From assembly GCA_029891345.1 (NCBI GenBank), contig CM057003.1, positions 15,044,709-15,108,708 on the forward strand: 64,000 nucleotides of DNA, given 5' to 3'. The notes under the pieces were generated by a model. That model was not told the origin of the DNA. It searched no databases and saw nothing but the letters and a program-made list of their open reading frames with translations. The position numbers and the translations under genes are program-made. The DNA comes from Dryococelus australis (Eukaryota > Arthropoda > Insecta > Phasmatodea > Phasmatidae). Positions within the stretch are counted from its first letter, which is position 1. Every line of letters begins with the position of its first letter. Below are positions 1-14,466 of the stretch, piece after piece.

Positions 1-39
1 CACCTTAAAGGCGCGAGAGTGTTAAAATCATCCACTTCC

Positions 40-333
40 TAGGGACCTGCAAAATTCGCGTTATTATTTGGCATCAGGGTCAACTTCACAGCACTGTGTA
101 TACTCGAGCCAGCTCCGTTTCTTCGTTGGCTGCTGCCTAGATGTGAAGACACGACTTTTATAACATAACTGCCCGTGAATGGGGCACACAACTGAGATGT
201 GTTCATTTATTGGCGCAGAGTTACCCAAGGCGTGTCAAATAAAGTATGGTCCAGCGACAAACGTATTGCAAAGGTACACGTGTTCTAAGGAAAACGTGTC
301 GCCAAATAATAACGCGAATTTTGCAGGTCTCTG
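40..333 (+). mobile_element. hAT-type MITE, family A, copy 1
   Basis: The element starts TAGGGACCTGC and ends with the inverse sequence. The inner 28 bases of the two ends (44-71 and 302-329) are perfect inverted complements. The flanking 8-mers are CCACTTCC (32-39) and CCAATCCC (334-341), a 6/8 match that fits an old 8-bp target duplication. The 294-bp interior has no coding potential and matches five other copies in this window. The hAT assignment rests on the TAGGG start and 8-bp duplication; no transposase is present. I use this copy to define the plus orientation of family A. The ORF from 179 lies inside the element and is not a gene. Confidence 0.85.
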
Positions 334-1195
334 CCAATCCCAAATGTCAATCAGAACGGAAGTGTATTCCTCTTATGTATGTGTAGGGAAGTGAAATCTA
401 GCCAGTTGTAAAATGCTAGCCCTAATTTTGCATGCATCTAGTTGTGGATTTATTTAAAGTCTCCTGCGCTGATGTATAGTATAAAAGCCAAACACATAAC
501 TTCTAAGTGTTTGTTGATTAATCTATCGTTAGGCGCGGCTAATAATGGCGATAGAAATGAGTGTACGGCATCCTTTTAAACTCTAGCGTTTTCTTAGTAT
601 CTCGTAACAAAGTGGTTAGCTTAGCTAATTGCGAGCGAACAGACCTCCAACTTTATAGCAGCGAAATTCTTATTTGACCACATCGATAAATGAAAGGAAC
701 TGACAAAAGTCCGTCATATATTGGAGCGAGCGTTCAGATTCTTATTTTTTTCTTTTTCGCTGCAGAGAACTTTTTTATTCTCTCCGTAGCACATTTCACC
801 ACAACGACAAAAGGAAGCCAATATCGGGTGCGCAGCTAAGGGAAAACGTGAGGAGCAAGTCAGAAGACGGGAATTTTAGTATGATGTAGGGTGCAGCTCT
901 GTAAAGGAATAAGAGTATTCATCCCTGGAAAGTTGGCGTTCCGGTATTCAAGACGAGTCGTTGAGATCTAGGCAATCAGTCCACTCTCATTCAAATACAA
1001 ACGTAGGCCTAACAATATGTTTTCTTTTGTACACCACGAAGAGCTTGCAAATGCTACCAGTATACAGAACATTTCGGTGAAAGCGTGCCAAAATGAACCT
1101 TAGAATAGGGACCGTACCACAGAGTCTTTTGAGATTGGTAACGAATGGTCCACGAGATCAGCTAAATGAGATGTGGGCGTCAACAGGACTAACAC
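334..1195. other. unassigned AT-rich spacer
   Basis: I see no ORF, tandem repeat or family copy in this stretch. Short poly-T runs near 745-775 are the only low-complexity sequence. Confidence 0.5.
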
Positions 1196-2008
1196 AAATA
1201 TACACTGTACAACAAAATTTGCAATTTTTACTTAGAAATTCTTTGTAATTTTACAAATGATTGTAACAGTACAAAGATTTTCCTTGGGAAACTACTTTTT
1301 GTAAAACTACAAGGTCCATGTTTTTATTAGACCTTAGGAAATGTTTGTTCTATACTGAGCCGTATCCGCGAGCTTCAGCAAAATGGCGGACACTCAACAA
1401 CGTAGAACGATTGGTGAAGTAAAGTGCAAAAAGAAATGTATTGCAAATTTGAATTGTGTAAGACAACTAAACTCTTAAAAAGAAATACACGTACGCATTC
1501 TTCTTAACCGCGTGACTACAATATTATGTTGTAAGTACTTGCGAGTATATTTACAGTAAAATTAAACGCTATTATGATGCGAATAGTATTACCATCAAAT
1601 ACATTTATTCGAATAATTGTAACATCAACAGACGTTATTCAGTCATGAACTTTACTGTCATCAAGGGTAAAAATTGATGGGACCCTAGGACGTTTAAACC
1701 AAGCGTGCATAATATTAAACCGAAATGGATTGTTATTTGGTCTTTTCGTAAATTATATTTTGAAATATTTTTTTGTTGTTCCTTGTTACTAATTCATCAC
1801 ATTTGTTTTTAGAAGAAAAAAAGTAATTTTATGTACACTTCTCAATAATGTCGGTTGTAATACAAGGCTATCATTTGTAATATTACAAAAAAAATATTTT
1901 GCAGATTTTACAAGAAAATTTTTTTGTGATTTTACAAAGGATTTTCTTGGCAACTGGGTTTCTAAGGATTGTTATTGTAAAAGTACAAAAATTGTTATAG
2001 AGTGTAGG
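1196..2008. repeat. possible decayed foldback element
   Basis: The left arm starts near 1201 (TACACTGTACAACAAAATTT). The right end at 1985-2008, read on the minus strand, starts TACACTCTATAACAATTTTT. The ends therefore agree as imperfect inverted repeats (about 16 of 21 bases). Both arms are rich in repeated TTTTACAA-type words. No clear target duplication is visible, so the element class is unknown and the boundaries are approximate. Confidence 0.35.
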
Positions 2009-4217
<2,209 letters not shown>

Positions 4218-6181
4218 TCTCTCTTCAACCTTTACTATTCTCGGTGAGTGCAATATATAAAGCCAATCTCACATCTACTCCAGTAGCAACCAATGTTGGC
4301 TTTTAGTTGGAAAGGTTGGCCATTGTTGGGCTGGAACACACACGTTGATGCATCATTGGCCCAACGGAAAATATGAATTAAATTTTGCTGCCACGAAAAT
4401 GTTAAGAGACAACTTAGCAATCTCCAGACAAGAATGTCACTAAATGAAATGCCACAACCTATCGCAAGGGTATTTTTTTAAATTTTAAATGGTTGAATAA
4501 TGGTTGGTAACAAGTTGGTAAACATACTATTGGTAATAGGTGTGTGTTTTTTCTGTTGGGCCAACATTGGGCAACTAAACATTTTATGCATATGTATGGA
4601 ACAACCTGCTTGAATGTAAACTATGTCACTTTCTTGTATTTTGTGTAATATGAAGGTTCTTCATGACCTGAGGTATTTCAATTTGTTTTCTCCTAATTTT
4701 TCTGTGCAATAATGGTAGTCCAGATAAAGTAATTTTGATGAATTACATTATTAGGTTGTACTGTAATTCTTTCTTTAATATTTAATACCCGAACCCACTG
4801 TTCATACTCCTTCAGTGATGAATTTTAAAACAATTCAAACATTTACGAAATTGAAATCTAATAACTATTTTATATAAGTAATAATCGAATTCTCCGCTTT
4901 GTTGATGTTAGCCACGGCAGTAAAATTAATGGAACGAAATGTTTAAAATTGTAACCGTCCGCAAGCCAGCTAGGCTGTTCTAGGAATGTGTGGAATTCCC
5001 AGAACAGATAAGTAACATGCGGCAGTCTTATTAGCTGTTCACTATATATCTTTGTAACAACACAAACTTCTTTCGTTATTCACGCAAATGCTACACTTGC
5101 AAATTTACAAACTCTGTATATTTACAAAACATGACTTTGTGAATCAACAAAATTCTGTAATTATATAAGAATTTCTCATTTCCCGTTTCGAAGATTTTTT
5201 AAAATGTATACGGGTGTTGAGAAAGCGCGAATTGTAAAGCTTATTTAAGGTACATATTTTCATGGTAGATTTACTACGTTTATTTATCAAGGAGTAAGAT
5301 GCGTAGTGAAGATACCTTGTTTTTTTTAACACTCAATATTTCAATATGAGCTACTTTATTATATGGTACAATTTTCATATTAGGTATAAGTTTAAAACTA
5401 ATATTATAGTTAAGGGGCCCGTCTGCCTGCGTCGTTTTTATCTTCATATTTTTTTTTTTTACCGAGAGGCGCGGGAGCTATAAGGGTTACATTGGCACGC
5501 ATTACAAGAGTGCCATCGCCGCTACGCGCAGGGCTATGAACTGGCGTGCAGTGTACTCGTAGAGCTTTGTGTACCTATCGGACTTTCAGCGCTGACCCTG
5601 TCATTTTATTGAAGGAAAGTCAGGCTCATATCGTAGTTTGACTCGTGTCCTATTATGTTTGAAAATGCGGCAGTCTGAAAAAGCTGTTTTAAACTTTATT
5701 GGAGGGCTCCAAAATATTTTTATGGCATGCGTGGTAACTATAATATACCATTCCTTCCTCGTCTTGGGGTATAATGTATTTTGTTAGGTTAACATACTGG
5801 GTAGAGATTTTTGAACTTTCGCCATTGCGGTGCTTTTAAAAAAATAAATATATGATAAAACACAAATAACAAATATTCGCTGTTCGCACAGTCCAACGAA
5901 ATTCATCTTGTTTGGCAGCAGGAAGTTTGTATATGGCGCTCTCAACATATGAAACTATGTCTAGTACAGGAATGTGTCGTGGAGAAACGCTGAAGTTTAG
6001 ACCTCTTTGCAAGACATTCTCCTCTCAGGTTGATAGTTTTTTTGAAGATGCATTGATGACTGGGAGATGTGGCAGGTGTTTTATTTTTTTCCTCTCTCGT
6101 CAACCTGGTTAGTTTATCTTTTTGCTTTTATTTGCCCTTTAAAATTTTTTTCTGGACAAAGTTTGAGATAGATTGATATAC
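4218..6181. other. unassigned AT-rich spacer
   Basis: There is no supported gene. A GC-richer patch of about 180 bp begins at 5415 after a run reading TTAAGGGGCCCG, includes a T12 tract, and matches no other sequence in the window that I noticed. Confidence 0.45.
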
Positions 6182-6189
6182 CCTATTGA

Positions 6190-6481
6190 TAGAGAAATGC
6201 AAGATTCGTGTTATTATATCGGGACACATTAAACTTAAAACACGTACCCTTGCAATGCGTCTGTTATTGGAACGTACTTTATTTGACACGCCCCAGATAA
6301 CCCTGCGCCAATAAATATACACTTCACAATTGTGTACCCCAATCACGTGCAGTTCAGTCAGAAAGGGAGTGACTTCACATCTAGGCGGCAACCAATAGGG
6401 AAACGATACCGGCTCTAGTATGCACAGTACTGTGAAGTTTAGCCTGATGCCAAATGACAACGCAAATCATGCAGGCCTCCA
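6190..6481 (-). mobile_element. hAT-type MITE, family A, copy 2
   Basis: This copy is inverted relative to copy 1. It starts TAGAGAAATGC and is flanked by a perfect 8-bp direct repeat, CCTATTGA (6182-6189 and 6482-6489), which fixes both ends to the base. At 292 bp it is full length, but its termini have drifted (AAGATTCGTG for AAAATTCGCG). The minus-strand ORF across it is a chance frame. Confidence 0.88.
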
Positions 6482-6489
6482 CCTATTGA

Positions 6490-7061
6490 AGTCTTTGGAG
6501 CTGATCACGGACTGGATTCCAAGTTGTGTTGCTGATATTTAATTGTCCACTGAGATTTTTGATAGTGATATGTAGAAATTCATTCGTTCAGAAGACCTTG
6601 GCTGGCTTTCCGAGCTATTTTTTGCGCCTGTTTGCTATTCACAGGAGATCTGACTGCAAGTCCATTTGTAATGACGCCCTCACTACGACACTTACAGAGA
6701 AAGATCAAGTTGTTGGAACATTGTGATGTCCCAATCAATTTATTTTCCAGTTCCCTCAAATAAATATGCATACCCGGATCATACCGAGCATTGATATGAT
6801 ATCTGAATGAATAGTGCAATGGCGAATATCCAAAAATCGCCATCCAGTCATTCACCCCTTATGGACTATTAATTTAAATATTATAACATACTGGGGGACA
6901 AGTTTAAGATTTCTAACACTCTGCATCTCAGTTCAAGCATCAGGCGAACGGAATCCTTAGGAAAATTGACTGAAAATTGCGTTGCACTGCATTTTGTTGA
7001 TATATTAGAAATGACGTTCCAGGAAGTGGACATCTGTTATTATATTTTCATACTTACTTGT
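6490..7061. other. unassigned spacer
   Basis: Overlapping short ORFs on both strands at 6526-6855 show no recognisable motif. No repeat copy was noticed. Confidence 0.45.
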
Positions 7062-7310
7062 AGAGAGATAAGTTCGCGAGTGCAATGACATGTAGGCTAG
7101 ACTTCATTCATATATACTCTCATACAGATATCAACTGTTTATTGGTCGACTGTCGCGGTAATAAAAGGTGGTGGTTGGGCGAACAATTTATTGCATGTTT
7201 GTTATTGACTCATTTATTTCCAGGAGGTGTCAAAAAACGCGTCGACCAATTACAAAATTGACATGAACGTGCAAGTGTGTGAATTCCAACTTGTGTATAA
7301 ATGAACCCGT
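7062..7310 (-). mobile_element. degenerate family C MITE
   Basis: The left end (TAGAGAGATAAGTTCGCGAG) and the following GCAATGACATGTAGGCTAGAC match the inverted start of family C. The distal part (GTGTC...CCAATTACAAAATTGAC) matches the family only loosely. The right end and target duplication are not visible, so the end coordinate is approximate. Confidence 0.4.
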
Positions 7311-8699
7311 GCAATTCGTTGGTCTCTACTTATGTGTTGCGGGAGAAACTTCGTGTACTAACCCTATGAAAAATTCCCTGTCGTAGTGCATTTATGTGGT
7401 TACTTTGGCGTTTCAGAATAAATCATTCCATTCGTGAGTGAGGAACGGTGTTAGCGAGCATAAATGTCGTACTATCATCATACATAATTGTAACACGGCC
7501 TAAGAACGAGATCTACATGACTCATGACTACAGAGCGTCTCACTCTTAGATTGCAGTGTGCGGTGTAATGGATATTCACGCTCTCTTTCCAATACATAGT
7601 TTCTGTCGTTAACTATGTCCTTGTTTCTGCGTGCACGGTTGCCTGATGTGTTATCTTTATCCAGCCTAAAAAAAAATTGCCAATTTTGTTGCGTGGGCGC
7701 CATGCAATCACAATGGTAGAGTTTCTCGAAGGAGCCGCTTGGCTTTGCGTCGCAGGATTGGATTCCTTTAAGAGCTGAAAGGGAGGTAAACATATATAAA
7801 TGGTCTTAATTAGGCCGTTTCTTTCACCGCCCATTTGTTTCTCATCTTGCCAGTTACGTCACAAAGCTGAAGCATTCTGGCAACAGTGAGAGCCATAAGC
7901 CCTGTACTGCAATCTAAGCGTGAGACGGATTATAGAACTACACACACAGAATACAGCCACTTACACACGACAGCTCGTCGCCGATAGAGGAAGCGTGAGA
8001 GGATATATATTACACGGCCCCGTAGCGTGACACTTCGCGTGTGTTTTGTTTACCCTCTTCATTCCGTCGGGAAGCCGAGCAAACTCGTAACAGCAGACCG
8101 CAACACTCCTCGGGGTCTATCAGTCATCAGCGGCGGATGCACCCCTGGAGAAGGGGTTAAAGAGGGGGTTGCAGTGAGTCCGCATTCCCGCCCCGCGTCG
8201 AAATGAATAGCTTATGAAATATAAATCACAGTGTTTGGAAGTGAACCGAGGCCCGAGCAGGGGAATGGGGCGGCGTAATTGCAGGGTCCGGTGTTCGGGA
8301 ACAGCTGGTTGGCATGGGAGAAGAAAGAGGGCGGAGGATGTGTATCTAGGGCAAACAGGGCGAGGTGGGTGTCTGATATTTATTACGTCGGAAGCTGTAG
8401 TTTCTGCCTCGAAACACCGGTATTATACCCACTCATCTCGCATTGTAGTGCCCCCCGGTCCAGTCCCTACTGTACATTGCGGTGTATCACCAGCAACACA
8501 GTTCTGGTTGCATATCTGAGCTCGTAGCGGTGCAGGGAAGGTGGTGTGTTTTTTTTTTTGTTACGGCAAAAAAAAAAATTCCATCTGCCCTGCATTGGGG
8601 AACTCGAGGCAAAATTTATTTTTCCCGAGATAGCTTCGCGGGGTCAACGGTCAACTGCCTGCTAGCTACTTCTTCAGCGGCCATTTGGAACGAAGGGTA
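7311..8699. other. unassigned spacer with GC-richer block
   Basis: Bases 8020-8480 are clearly richer in G and C than their surroundings and contain several short overlapping ORFs in different frames, none with a recognisable domain. The block could be a decayed repeat or an unannotated exon or promoter region; the sequence alone does not decide. Confidence 0.4.
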
Positions 8700-9127
8700 T
8701 AGGCTGTTCACAGTAAAATGTGCACTTTTGAAAGCCCTGCTTAAGATCTACTAGTATGCACGTTGTTAATTATTCCGCCTTATGTAAAATTAACATTGCC
8801 AGGGCCTCATCGCTTTATCAATGCGTCGGTCAGTTGAAACTGTGAAATTATTAGACCAGTAAATATTTTTCCAATTTGCTTATTTTTTACACTTCTATCG
8901 ATGCATTAAAAAAAACAACGTAAAAGGACATAAATAATATAAGTTAACACAAATGGTTACCTATCGCTTTATTCAACGTTAATATATGGAACCACTTTCC
9001 CCATCATCGTTACCAACTTTACTGCGCACATGTCACTCATTGTGCCCGTAAAAATATATGCAGGTAGGGGCAGTGATATTTTTATAAGGTTGATTTCAAA
9101 AGTGCTCACTTGATCGTGAACAGCCTT
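8700..9127 (+). mobile_element. MITE family B, copy 1
   Basis: The element starts TAGGCTGTTCACAGTAAAA and ends in the complementary GATCGTGAACAGCC. It is close to full length (about 427 bp). The interior follows the family order: an AGATCTACT word near the left end, a GATGCATTAAAA word in the middle, and CCAACTTTACTG...GTCACTCA towards the right end. This orientation defines plus. It abuts an inverted second copy. Confidence 0.82.
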
Positions 9128-9484
9128 TACCTGCGTATATTTTGACTGGTACACTGAGTGACATTGGCCCAGTAAAGTTGGTAACTATGAATGGAAAGAA
9201 GTTCCTTATCTTAATGTTGAATTAAGTGTTAGGTAACTATTTGTGATAGCTTAAATTATTTCTTTCTCTTCCTGTTTTTAATGCATCTAGCGTAAAAATT
9301 AGCAGATTTGTAAAATATTTACTTTTCTAATAATTTTACAGGTTTACTTGACCGACGTGTGAATAAAGTGATGAGTGCCATGGCAGTGTTAATTTTATAT
9401 GAAGCGGAATAATACACAACATGCATACAAGTAGAACTTAAGGAGGGCTTTCAAAAGTGCCTAGTTTAGCGTGAAAGGCCTTCA
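9128..9484 (-). mobile_element. MITE family B, copy 2, left end lost
   Basis: This inverted copy joins copy 1 tail to tail. About 60-70 bases of its own left terminus are missing: it begins at the family word CCTGC(G)TATATTTT. It ends at the terminal repeat AAAAGTGCCTAGTTTAGCGTGAAAGG. The junction has no intervening sequence, so either one copy inserted into the other's end or a deletion removed the shared termini. Confidence 0.75.
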
Positions 9485-10669
9485 GCAGTGTTTCTGACAC
9501 TATAGTTGATTCAGCAAGTTACTTTTCAATACGACAAATTGAAATAATATTAACTGCGTCCAACATAAAGAGCGTATGTATAACGAGCGACGGAATTAGA
9601 GTACGGCAGATATCCTGTAACATGTTCAGCTCCCAAGAATAGCATTTCATTTTCATGTCACCACTGGCCAATATTATTGCATATTTTTCTCTTCGGAGTT
9701 ATAAAGGGCTTCATTCGGTAAGCCGATATCACACGTTTGTTCCGACGGGCCCAAAATTCCCCTGCCTTTAATATTACTAAGCCTGTTATCACATTTATAT
9801 CACACTCCTCTCTACTGACTCTTTATCTTCAGTTTACAAATCTCGCCGGAAATCATGTACCAATATTTCATCAGATTTTTTTTTATTAAGTTGGTTACTT
9901 TATCAGAAATACTCTTTGTTAAATTAAAGCGCGTCACAGTATAGTTCTCTACCGTGACTGTTTGTTTTTCATTTCGGGATTAGGTTCAAATTTGTTGGGT
10001 ATGGAGGTTTCCCTGTGCAAAAAAAAAACCCGACATTTTTTTTTTCTTTATAAATGAGTAGGAGGGTTTGAAAAAAAAAAAATGTTTGTTTTGAATTCCT
10101 GACTGCACACGTGCAGGTGCTGTTTATGTCCCAACATTTAATCAATCGTTGACGAGTTACCTGTTTCTCCCCCCTCTCCGTCATCGTTTTCAGTGCCACC
10201 CCTCTCGACCCTTAAAACCAACCCCCTCCCCCATCCCCCTACGGGAAATGAACGTGCTTTCGACAGACAGAGCGATGCAATGTGTGTATGTTTGGCAGCG
10301 CGCGCGTGTATTTGTTTGTGCACCGGCTGTGTTTGTGTTTGTACTTCCCCCCCCCCCCCCCTCATCTTTTCCGCGTTCGTTCCGCTGGATCGCGTTTGGC
10401 ACCAGTGTGGAACTTGTAACCTTATAGCTCCGTCGCGTCCAACCGCTAAACATTAAACACAAAAAAAAAATCCCTCGTGTGCTTATTTTTGCGCGGTTAG
10501 CTCGTTTTCTATCGTGTGAGTCAGGAACGGGAAAAACGTATTTCCCTCTGCATTTTTTTTTTTTAAACGTTTGTTTTGTCGGAAAATTGAGAACGGTCCT
10601 TGATTCTAGGTGTGGAAATAATTTACTTCAGTCATGGAATAAATAGCGACTGATGTATGATTCTTAGTA
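9485..10669. other. unassigned spacer with homopolymer runs
   Basis: Long A and T runs occur at 10021-10081, and a C15 run at 10347-10361 follows a pyrimidine-rich stretch at 10165-10235. The overlapping ORFs on both strands at 10138-10462 arise from this biased composition. Confidence 0.5.
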
Positions 10670-11031
10670 TAGGTCGTTCACGGTAAAATGAGCACTTTTG
10701 AAAGCCCTTCGTAAGATCTACTTGTATGCACGTGGCGTTTTCTTCCGCCTTACGTAAAATTAACACTGGCCAGGGCCTCGTCACTTTATCCATGCGTCGG
10801 TCCAGTGAAACTGTGCAATTATAGGAAAAGTAAACAGAAACCGAAAGGAATAATTTAAGTTATCACAAATGGTCGCCTAACTATTTTTATTCTACGTTAC
10901 TTTCAATCCATCATTACCAACTTTACTGTGCACATGTTACTGAGCGCGCCCGTTGGAATATATGCAGGTGCAGCAGTGACTTTTTTCTAAAGTTGATTTC
11001 AAAAATGCTCACTTGATTGTGAACAGCCTTT
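10670..11031 (+). mobile_element. MITE family B, copy 3, internal deletion
   Basis: Both terminal repeats are present (TAGGTCGTTCACGGTAAAA and GATTGTGAACAGCC). The element is only about 361 bp because some 50-60 bases of the central AT-rich segment, between the GTGAAACTGTG word and the GAAAGGAATAATTTAAG word, are missing near 10835. Confidence 0.82.
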
Positions 11032-11090
11032 AGCAAGCGATTGCACACCACCTCAAAATAGTTTTAATGGTTACATAACTCTCCTTGTAG

Positions 11091-11240
11091 GACCTCCCGT
11101 GACGCAGTCGGTTGGTGCACCGGCAGTCTGGGATGCGGGAGGTGCCGGGTTCGAATCCTGAGTAAGGCATGGGTGTTAGTTTGAGATCACAAGTTAGTTT
11201 ATGAACCGTCCCTTGATAAGCCTCCAGGTATAGCACGGGT
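11091..11240 (+). mobile_element. tRNA-derived SINE head (SINE-2)
   Basis: A tRNA-like block carries an A box-like TGACGCAGTCGG (11100-11111) and a perfect B box GGTTCGAATCC (11148-11158), separated by a normal distance. The flanking bases do not close into a clean seven-base acceptor stem, and the sequence runs on into a non-tRNA body. A pol III SINE is therefore more likely than a functional tRNA gene. It is a different family from the SINE at 23.5 kb, and its 3' end is not defined here. Confidence 0.6.
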
Positions 11241-12809
11241 GACGTTAATAATCACTTTCCAATCCAATGGAATAATGGAGCAAACATTACACGAACTAAT
11301 AATGGGTTGCTGATCCGTAGTACAATCGGCGAACGTATTGACCACATCGAAATGGAATGGGTCGTTTCCTAAACGGAAATACTTAAAAAAATGTGGCGGA
11401 GAACTTTTTTACCGTTTAGAATATTTGCCTTCAGAGTGGAGAATATATTAAGGGAAATATTCAGCTGTATAGAAGATTAAATTTCGCTTGTTACATCAGT
11501 TGGGAACTTTTCATTCTGCCCGCATTAAAGATACATTCCCGTCCGATTTCTATCAAAAAGACTGTATCATTTTGATTTTTCATAGCGTATATTTGATGAT
11601 GTAAGATATTCAATTTAATACAAAATAAAAAGCAAGTGAAGGAGAAATCGGAACTTTTTTTACCCATTTTTTCGTTTAAAATAATTTTTAACTAGCGAGG
11701 AACATTTCATTTGTGCATTCTTTTCCTGCTGTTATAAATATAATGGACGCAATTTACGGATGTTCAAAGAGGTAATTTTCAAATGTGCGGAAAGACTTTA
11801 AAACTGTTATAATTTTCGAACTATTCATAACTTCAAATAATCCTAAGCATTCTCAGAATCTTAAACATTTATTTAGATTTATTGATGCAGTATCAAATTT
11901 AGTAAAATTATTTCAGTAATTTAAGTACTATTTTTGCAGTGCCTAGAAAGAATCACCGCTCATTTAATAAGCTCGTGTCACGTCGTTGAAAAAATATTTG
12001 ATAAAACAATTTAGGATACATGTACTTTTCCCCAGAAATCTTTTTCTGAAAAAAGAATACATACAATTGAATAAAAACAAGGCGATATGGAATCAACACT
12101 TGACATTATTATGAGTCAAATAGGACAACGAATTTAACTTCCGATATGACATAGTAACGGATGTTTATCTCAATGTATCTATAACATATATAACCACGCA
12201 CCGTCTAACGAAAATTTCAACATTTACTGAAACGCACAGACATCGTGTGGCACATACATGTTGAGTTCAAAAAAAAAGTATCCGGAACATATGCGCAATA
12301 TGACAACAGTAATTATAAGAAACTTGCCACATCATACGTTTCCAGATTCTGTAAAGATGAGAATTCGTTGATTTGTGCATTTTGATATATTTAATTGTAA
12401 GTAATATTCGGTCAAATGATTGTGGTAAATCACCATAGCATTTATATGGTTTATTAAGTACAAGAAAAATGTAACTGTCGAAGTAACTAATTCAAAAATC
12501 TAAATTACATATTGATATTTTCGGTGGTTTTCACATATTAATAATTGAATTAACTTAGACTGGAAAAAATCAATCGTTTTCTTAAGAACTCACGTAAAAC
12601 AGTTACAGAAATTCATTAACATGTTTTTCCAAAATTCAAAATTTTCTTAATTAAAAATAATTAAAATTTTTAAGTGGCGTATTAACAGTTTGACGTGGAT
12701 ACATAATGAGACACAACATCAAAACAGTTAAGCATCTAAAAGGAGTGGTGGAAAGTAAATGAAAATATACGCATTGAAAGGTGTTGGTGATTTTATTGTA
12801 ATGATATAC
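11241..12809. other. unassigned AT-rich spacer
   Basis: Strongly AT-rich sequence with no supported ORF and no family copy noticed. Confidence 0.5.
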
Positions 12810-12817
12810 AATATCAT

Positions 12818-13111
12818 TAGAGGCAGTGGAATTTCGCGAAAAGGTTTCAAGACAAGTTATATTCCAAAACACTGCAGGTTAGTGTACCTATATTGATTTG
12901 CTGAATTACATTTTGGCACGTGTTAACTGCCTGCACACGAATCACGTAGGAGCCATACCGATGTTGCCTAGTTCTGAGTGGCTCGGTCAACTATGAAAAT
13001 ACCTTCTCAAGCATACAGCAACCAATGGCAATGGACAAACTGCTGATGGGTGTTTAAAGTATTGAAGTCTACCGTGTACTCATATTTTCTCACGAAAAAT
13101 GACTAGCTGTA
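12818..13111 (+). mobile_element. hAT-type MITE, family D, copy 1
   Basis: A 294-bp element starts TAGAGGCAGTGGAATTTCGC and is flanked by a perfect 8-bp duplication AATATCAT (12810-12817 and 13112-13119). Its ends are only weakly inverted, with a shared TTCGCGAAAA-type core (CACGAAAAA on the right). The interior matches the copy at 52.6 kb over its whole length, including the words GTGTTAACTGCCTGC and GTATTGAAGTCTAC. This copy defines the plus orientation of family D. Confidence 0.82.
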
Positions 13112-13355
13112 AATATCATATTAGGAGGACAACGCAGTTGGCAGCACTCTCCCCATGCCAGCAGGGCACAGCAGCCCTTCGGACCTGAATACATGAGCGA
13201 ATTCGATTCGGGAGCCAGACGTATCTCCTCGTGTGGTAAGCTGACCCACAGCCGTTTGCAAATGACCTTTTACATTCTGCAGTTCTGCACCGAGTCGGAG
13301 TTGACGTTCGAAATGATCGAGAAGATCCGACGCACAGGTCACTTTAAGTCATACT

Positions 13356-13649
13356 TAGGGATCTGCAAAATTCGCGTTATTATTTGGCATCAGGCTAAAC
13401 TTCACAGTACTGTACATACTCCAGCTGGAGTCGGTTCTCCATTGGTTGCCGCCTAGATGTGAAGTTACTCCCTTTCTGACTGAACTGCACGTGATTGGAG
13501 CTCACAATTGTGAAGTGTTCATTTATTGGCGCAGAGTTACCTAGGGCGTTTCAAATAAAGCATGGCCCAATCACAATCGTATTGCAAAGGTACGTATGTT
13601 TTAAGTTTAACGTGTCCCGAAATAATAACGCGAAATTTGCAGGTCTGTA
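13356..13649 (+). mobile_element. hAT-type MITE, family A, copy 3
   Basis: A full-length 294-bp copy starts TAGGGATCTGC and ends GCAGGTCTGTA. The flanks are a perfect 8-bp repeat GTCATACT (13348-13355 and 13650-13657). Its interior is very close to that of copies 1 and 5. Confidence 0.9.
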
Positions 13650-13657
13650 GTCATACT

Positions 13658-13999
13658 TCATGGTTCCACAAACCATGATTCCAGGTGTAATGCCGGCGTG
13701 TCTCTCTACGACAGGGGAATTATGAGACCTCCTCCCCTCAGCGACTATCGTCTGTAATAATTCAGAAGCGAAATTAATTTTCAAACACAATTTGACATCA
13801 CTCGTTGTAACTCGATGCCTTCAAGATACAACACCACTCCAAATGCCGCCTTCTCTGTAGCTGCGCATGGGGCAGTGAACCCGCGGTGTTGCTAATACTA
13901 GTCGCTTAGACATGCTGCAAGATGAAACAGGATGCTGTAAAGTGACATGTATTATATATTTTACTATGGAAAGTTTACGGTAACTAAATTATAGTTATA
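13658..13999. other. unassigned spacer
   Basis: Sequence between a family A and a family B copy; nothing recognisable. Confidence 0.5.
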
Positions 14000-14421
14000 A
14001 ACTATTCACGGTAAAGTGGGTACTTTTCAAAGCCCTTCTTTAGATCTACTTGTATACGCATTGTGTATTCTTCCAGCTTACGTAAAATTCACATTGTCAT
14101 GGTCCTCATAACTTTCTTCACGCGTTGGTGAAAAGAAACTGCGAAATTATTAAGAATATAAATACTTTTAAAATCTGCTCAATTGTACACTTCGATGCAT
14201 TGAAAAAAACAAAAAGCGAATGAAATAATTTTAAGTTATCACACATGGTTACCTAACACTTTTTATTCGACGTTTGAATACGGAACTACTTTCCATCCAT
14301 CGTTACCAACTTTAGTGGGTGAATGTCACTCAGTGCGCCCATTAAAATATATGCATGCATGGGCAGTGTCTTTTTTATGAGGTTGATTTTAAAAGTGCTC
14401 AATTTATCGTAAACAGCCTTT
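14000..14421 (+). mobile_element. MITE family B, copy 4
   Basis: The element is near full length (about 422 bp). It starts AACTATTCACGGTAAAGTGG and ends ATCGTAAACAGCC, with drifted outermost bases. The interior words AGATCTACTTG and GATGCATTGAAAAAA are present in family order. Confidence 0.82.
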
Positions 14422-14466
14422 ACATATAAAGCGGAACGGGTATTTAGTTTAGTTATACCACATAAT

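Noticed and set aside
10138-10462. Overlapping ORFs around a C15 run
   Set aside because: Four frames on both strands are open only because of pyrimidine-rich, stop-poor sequence.
11091-11165. Functional tRNA gene
   Set aside because: The A- and B-box words are good, but the ends do not form a clean acceptor stem and the sequence continues into a SINE-like body.
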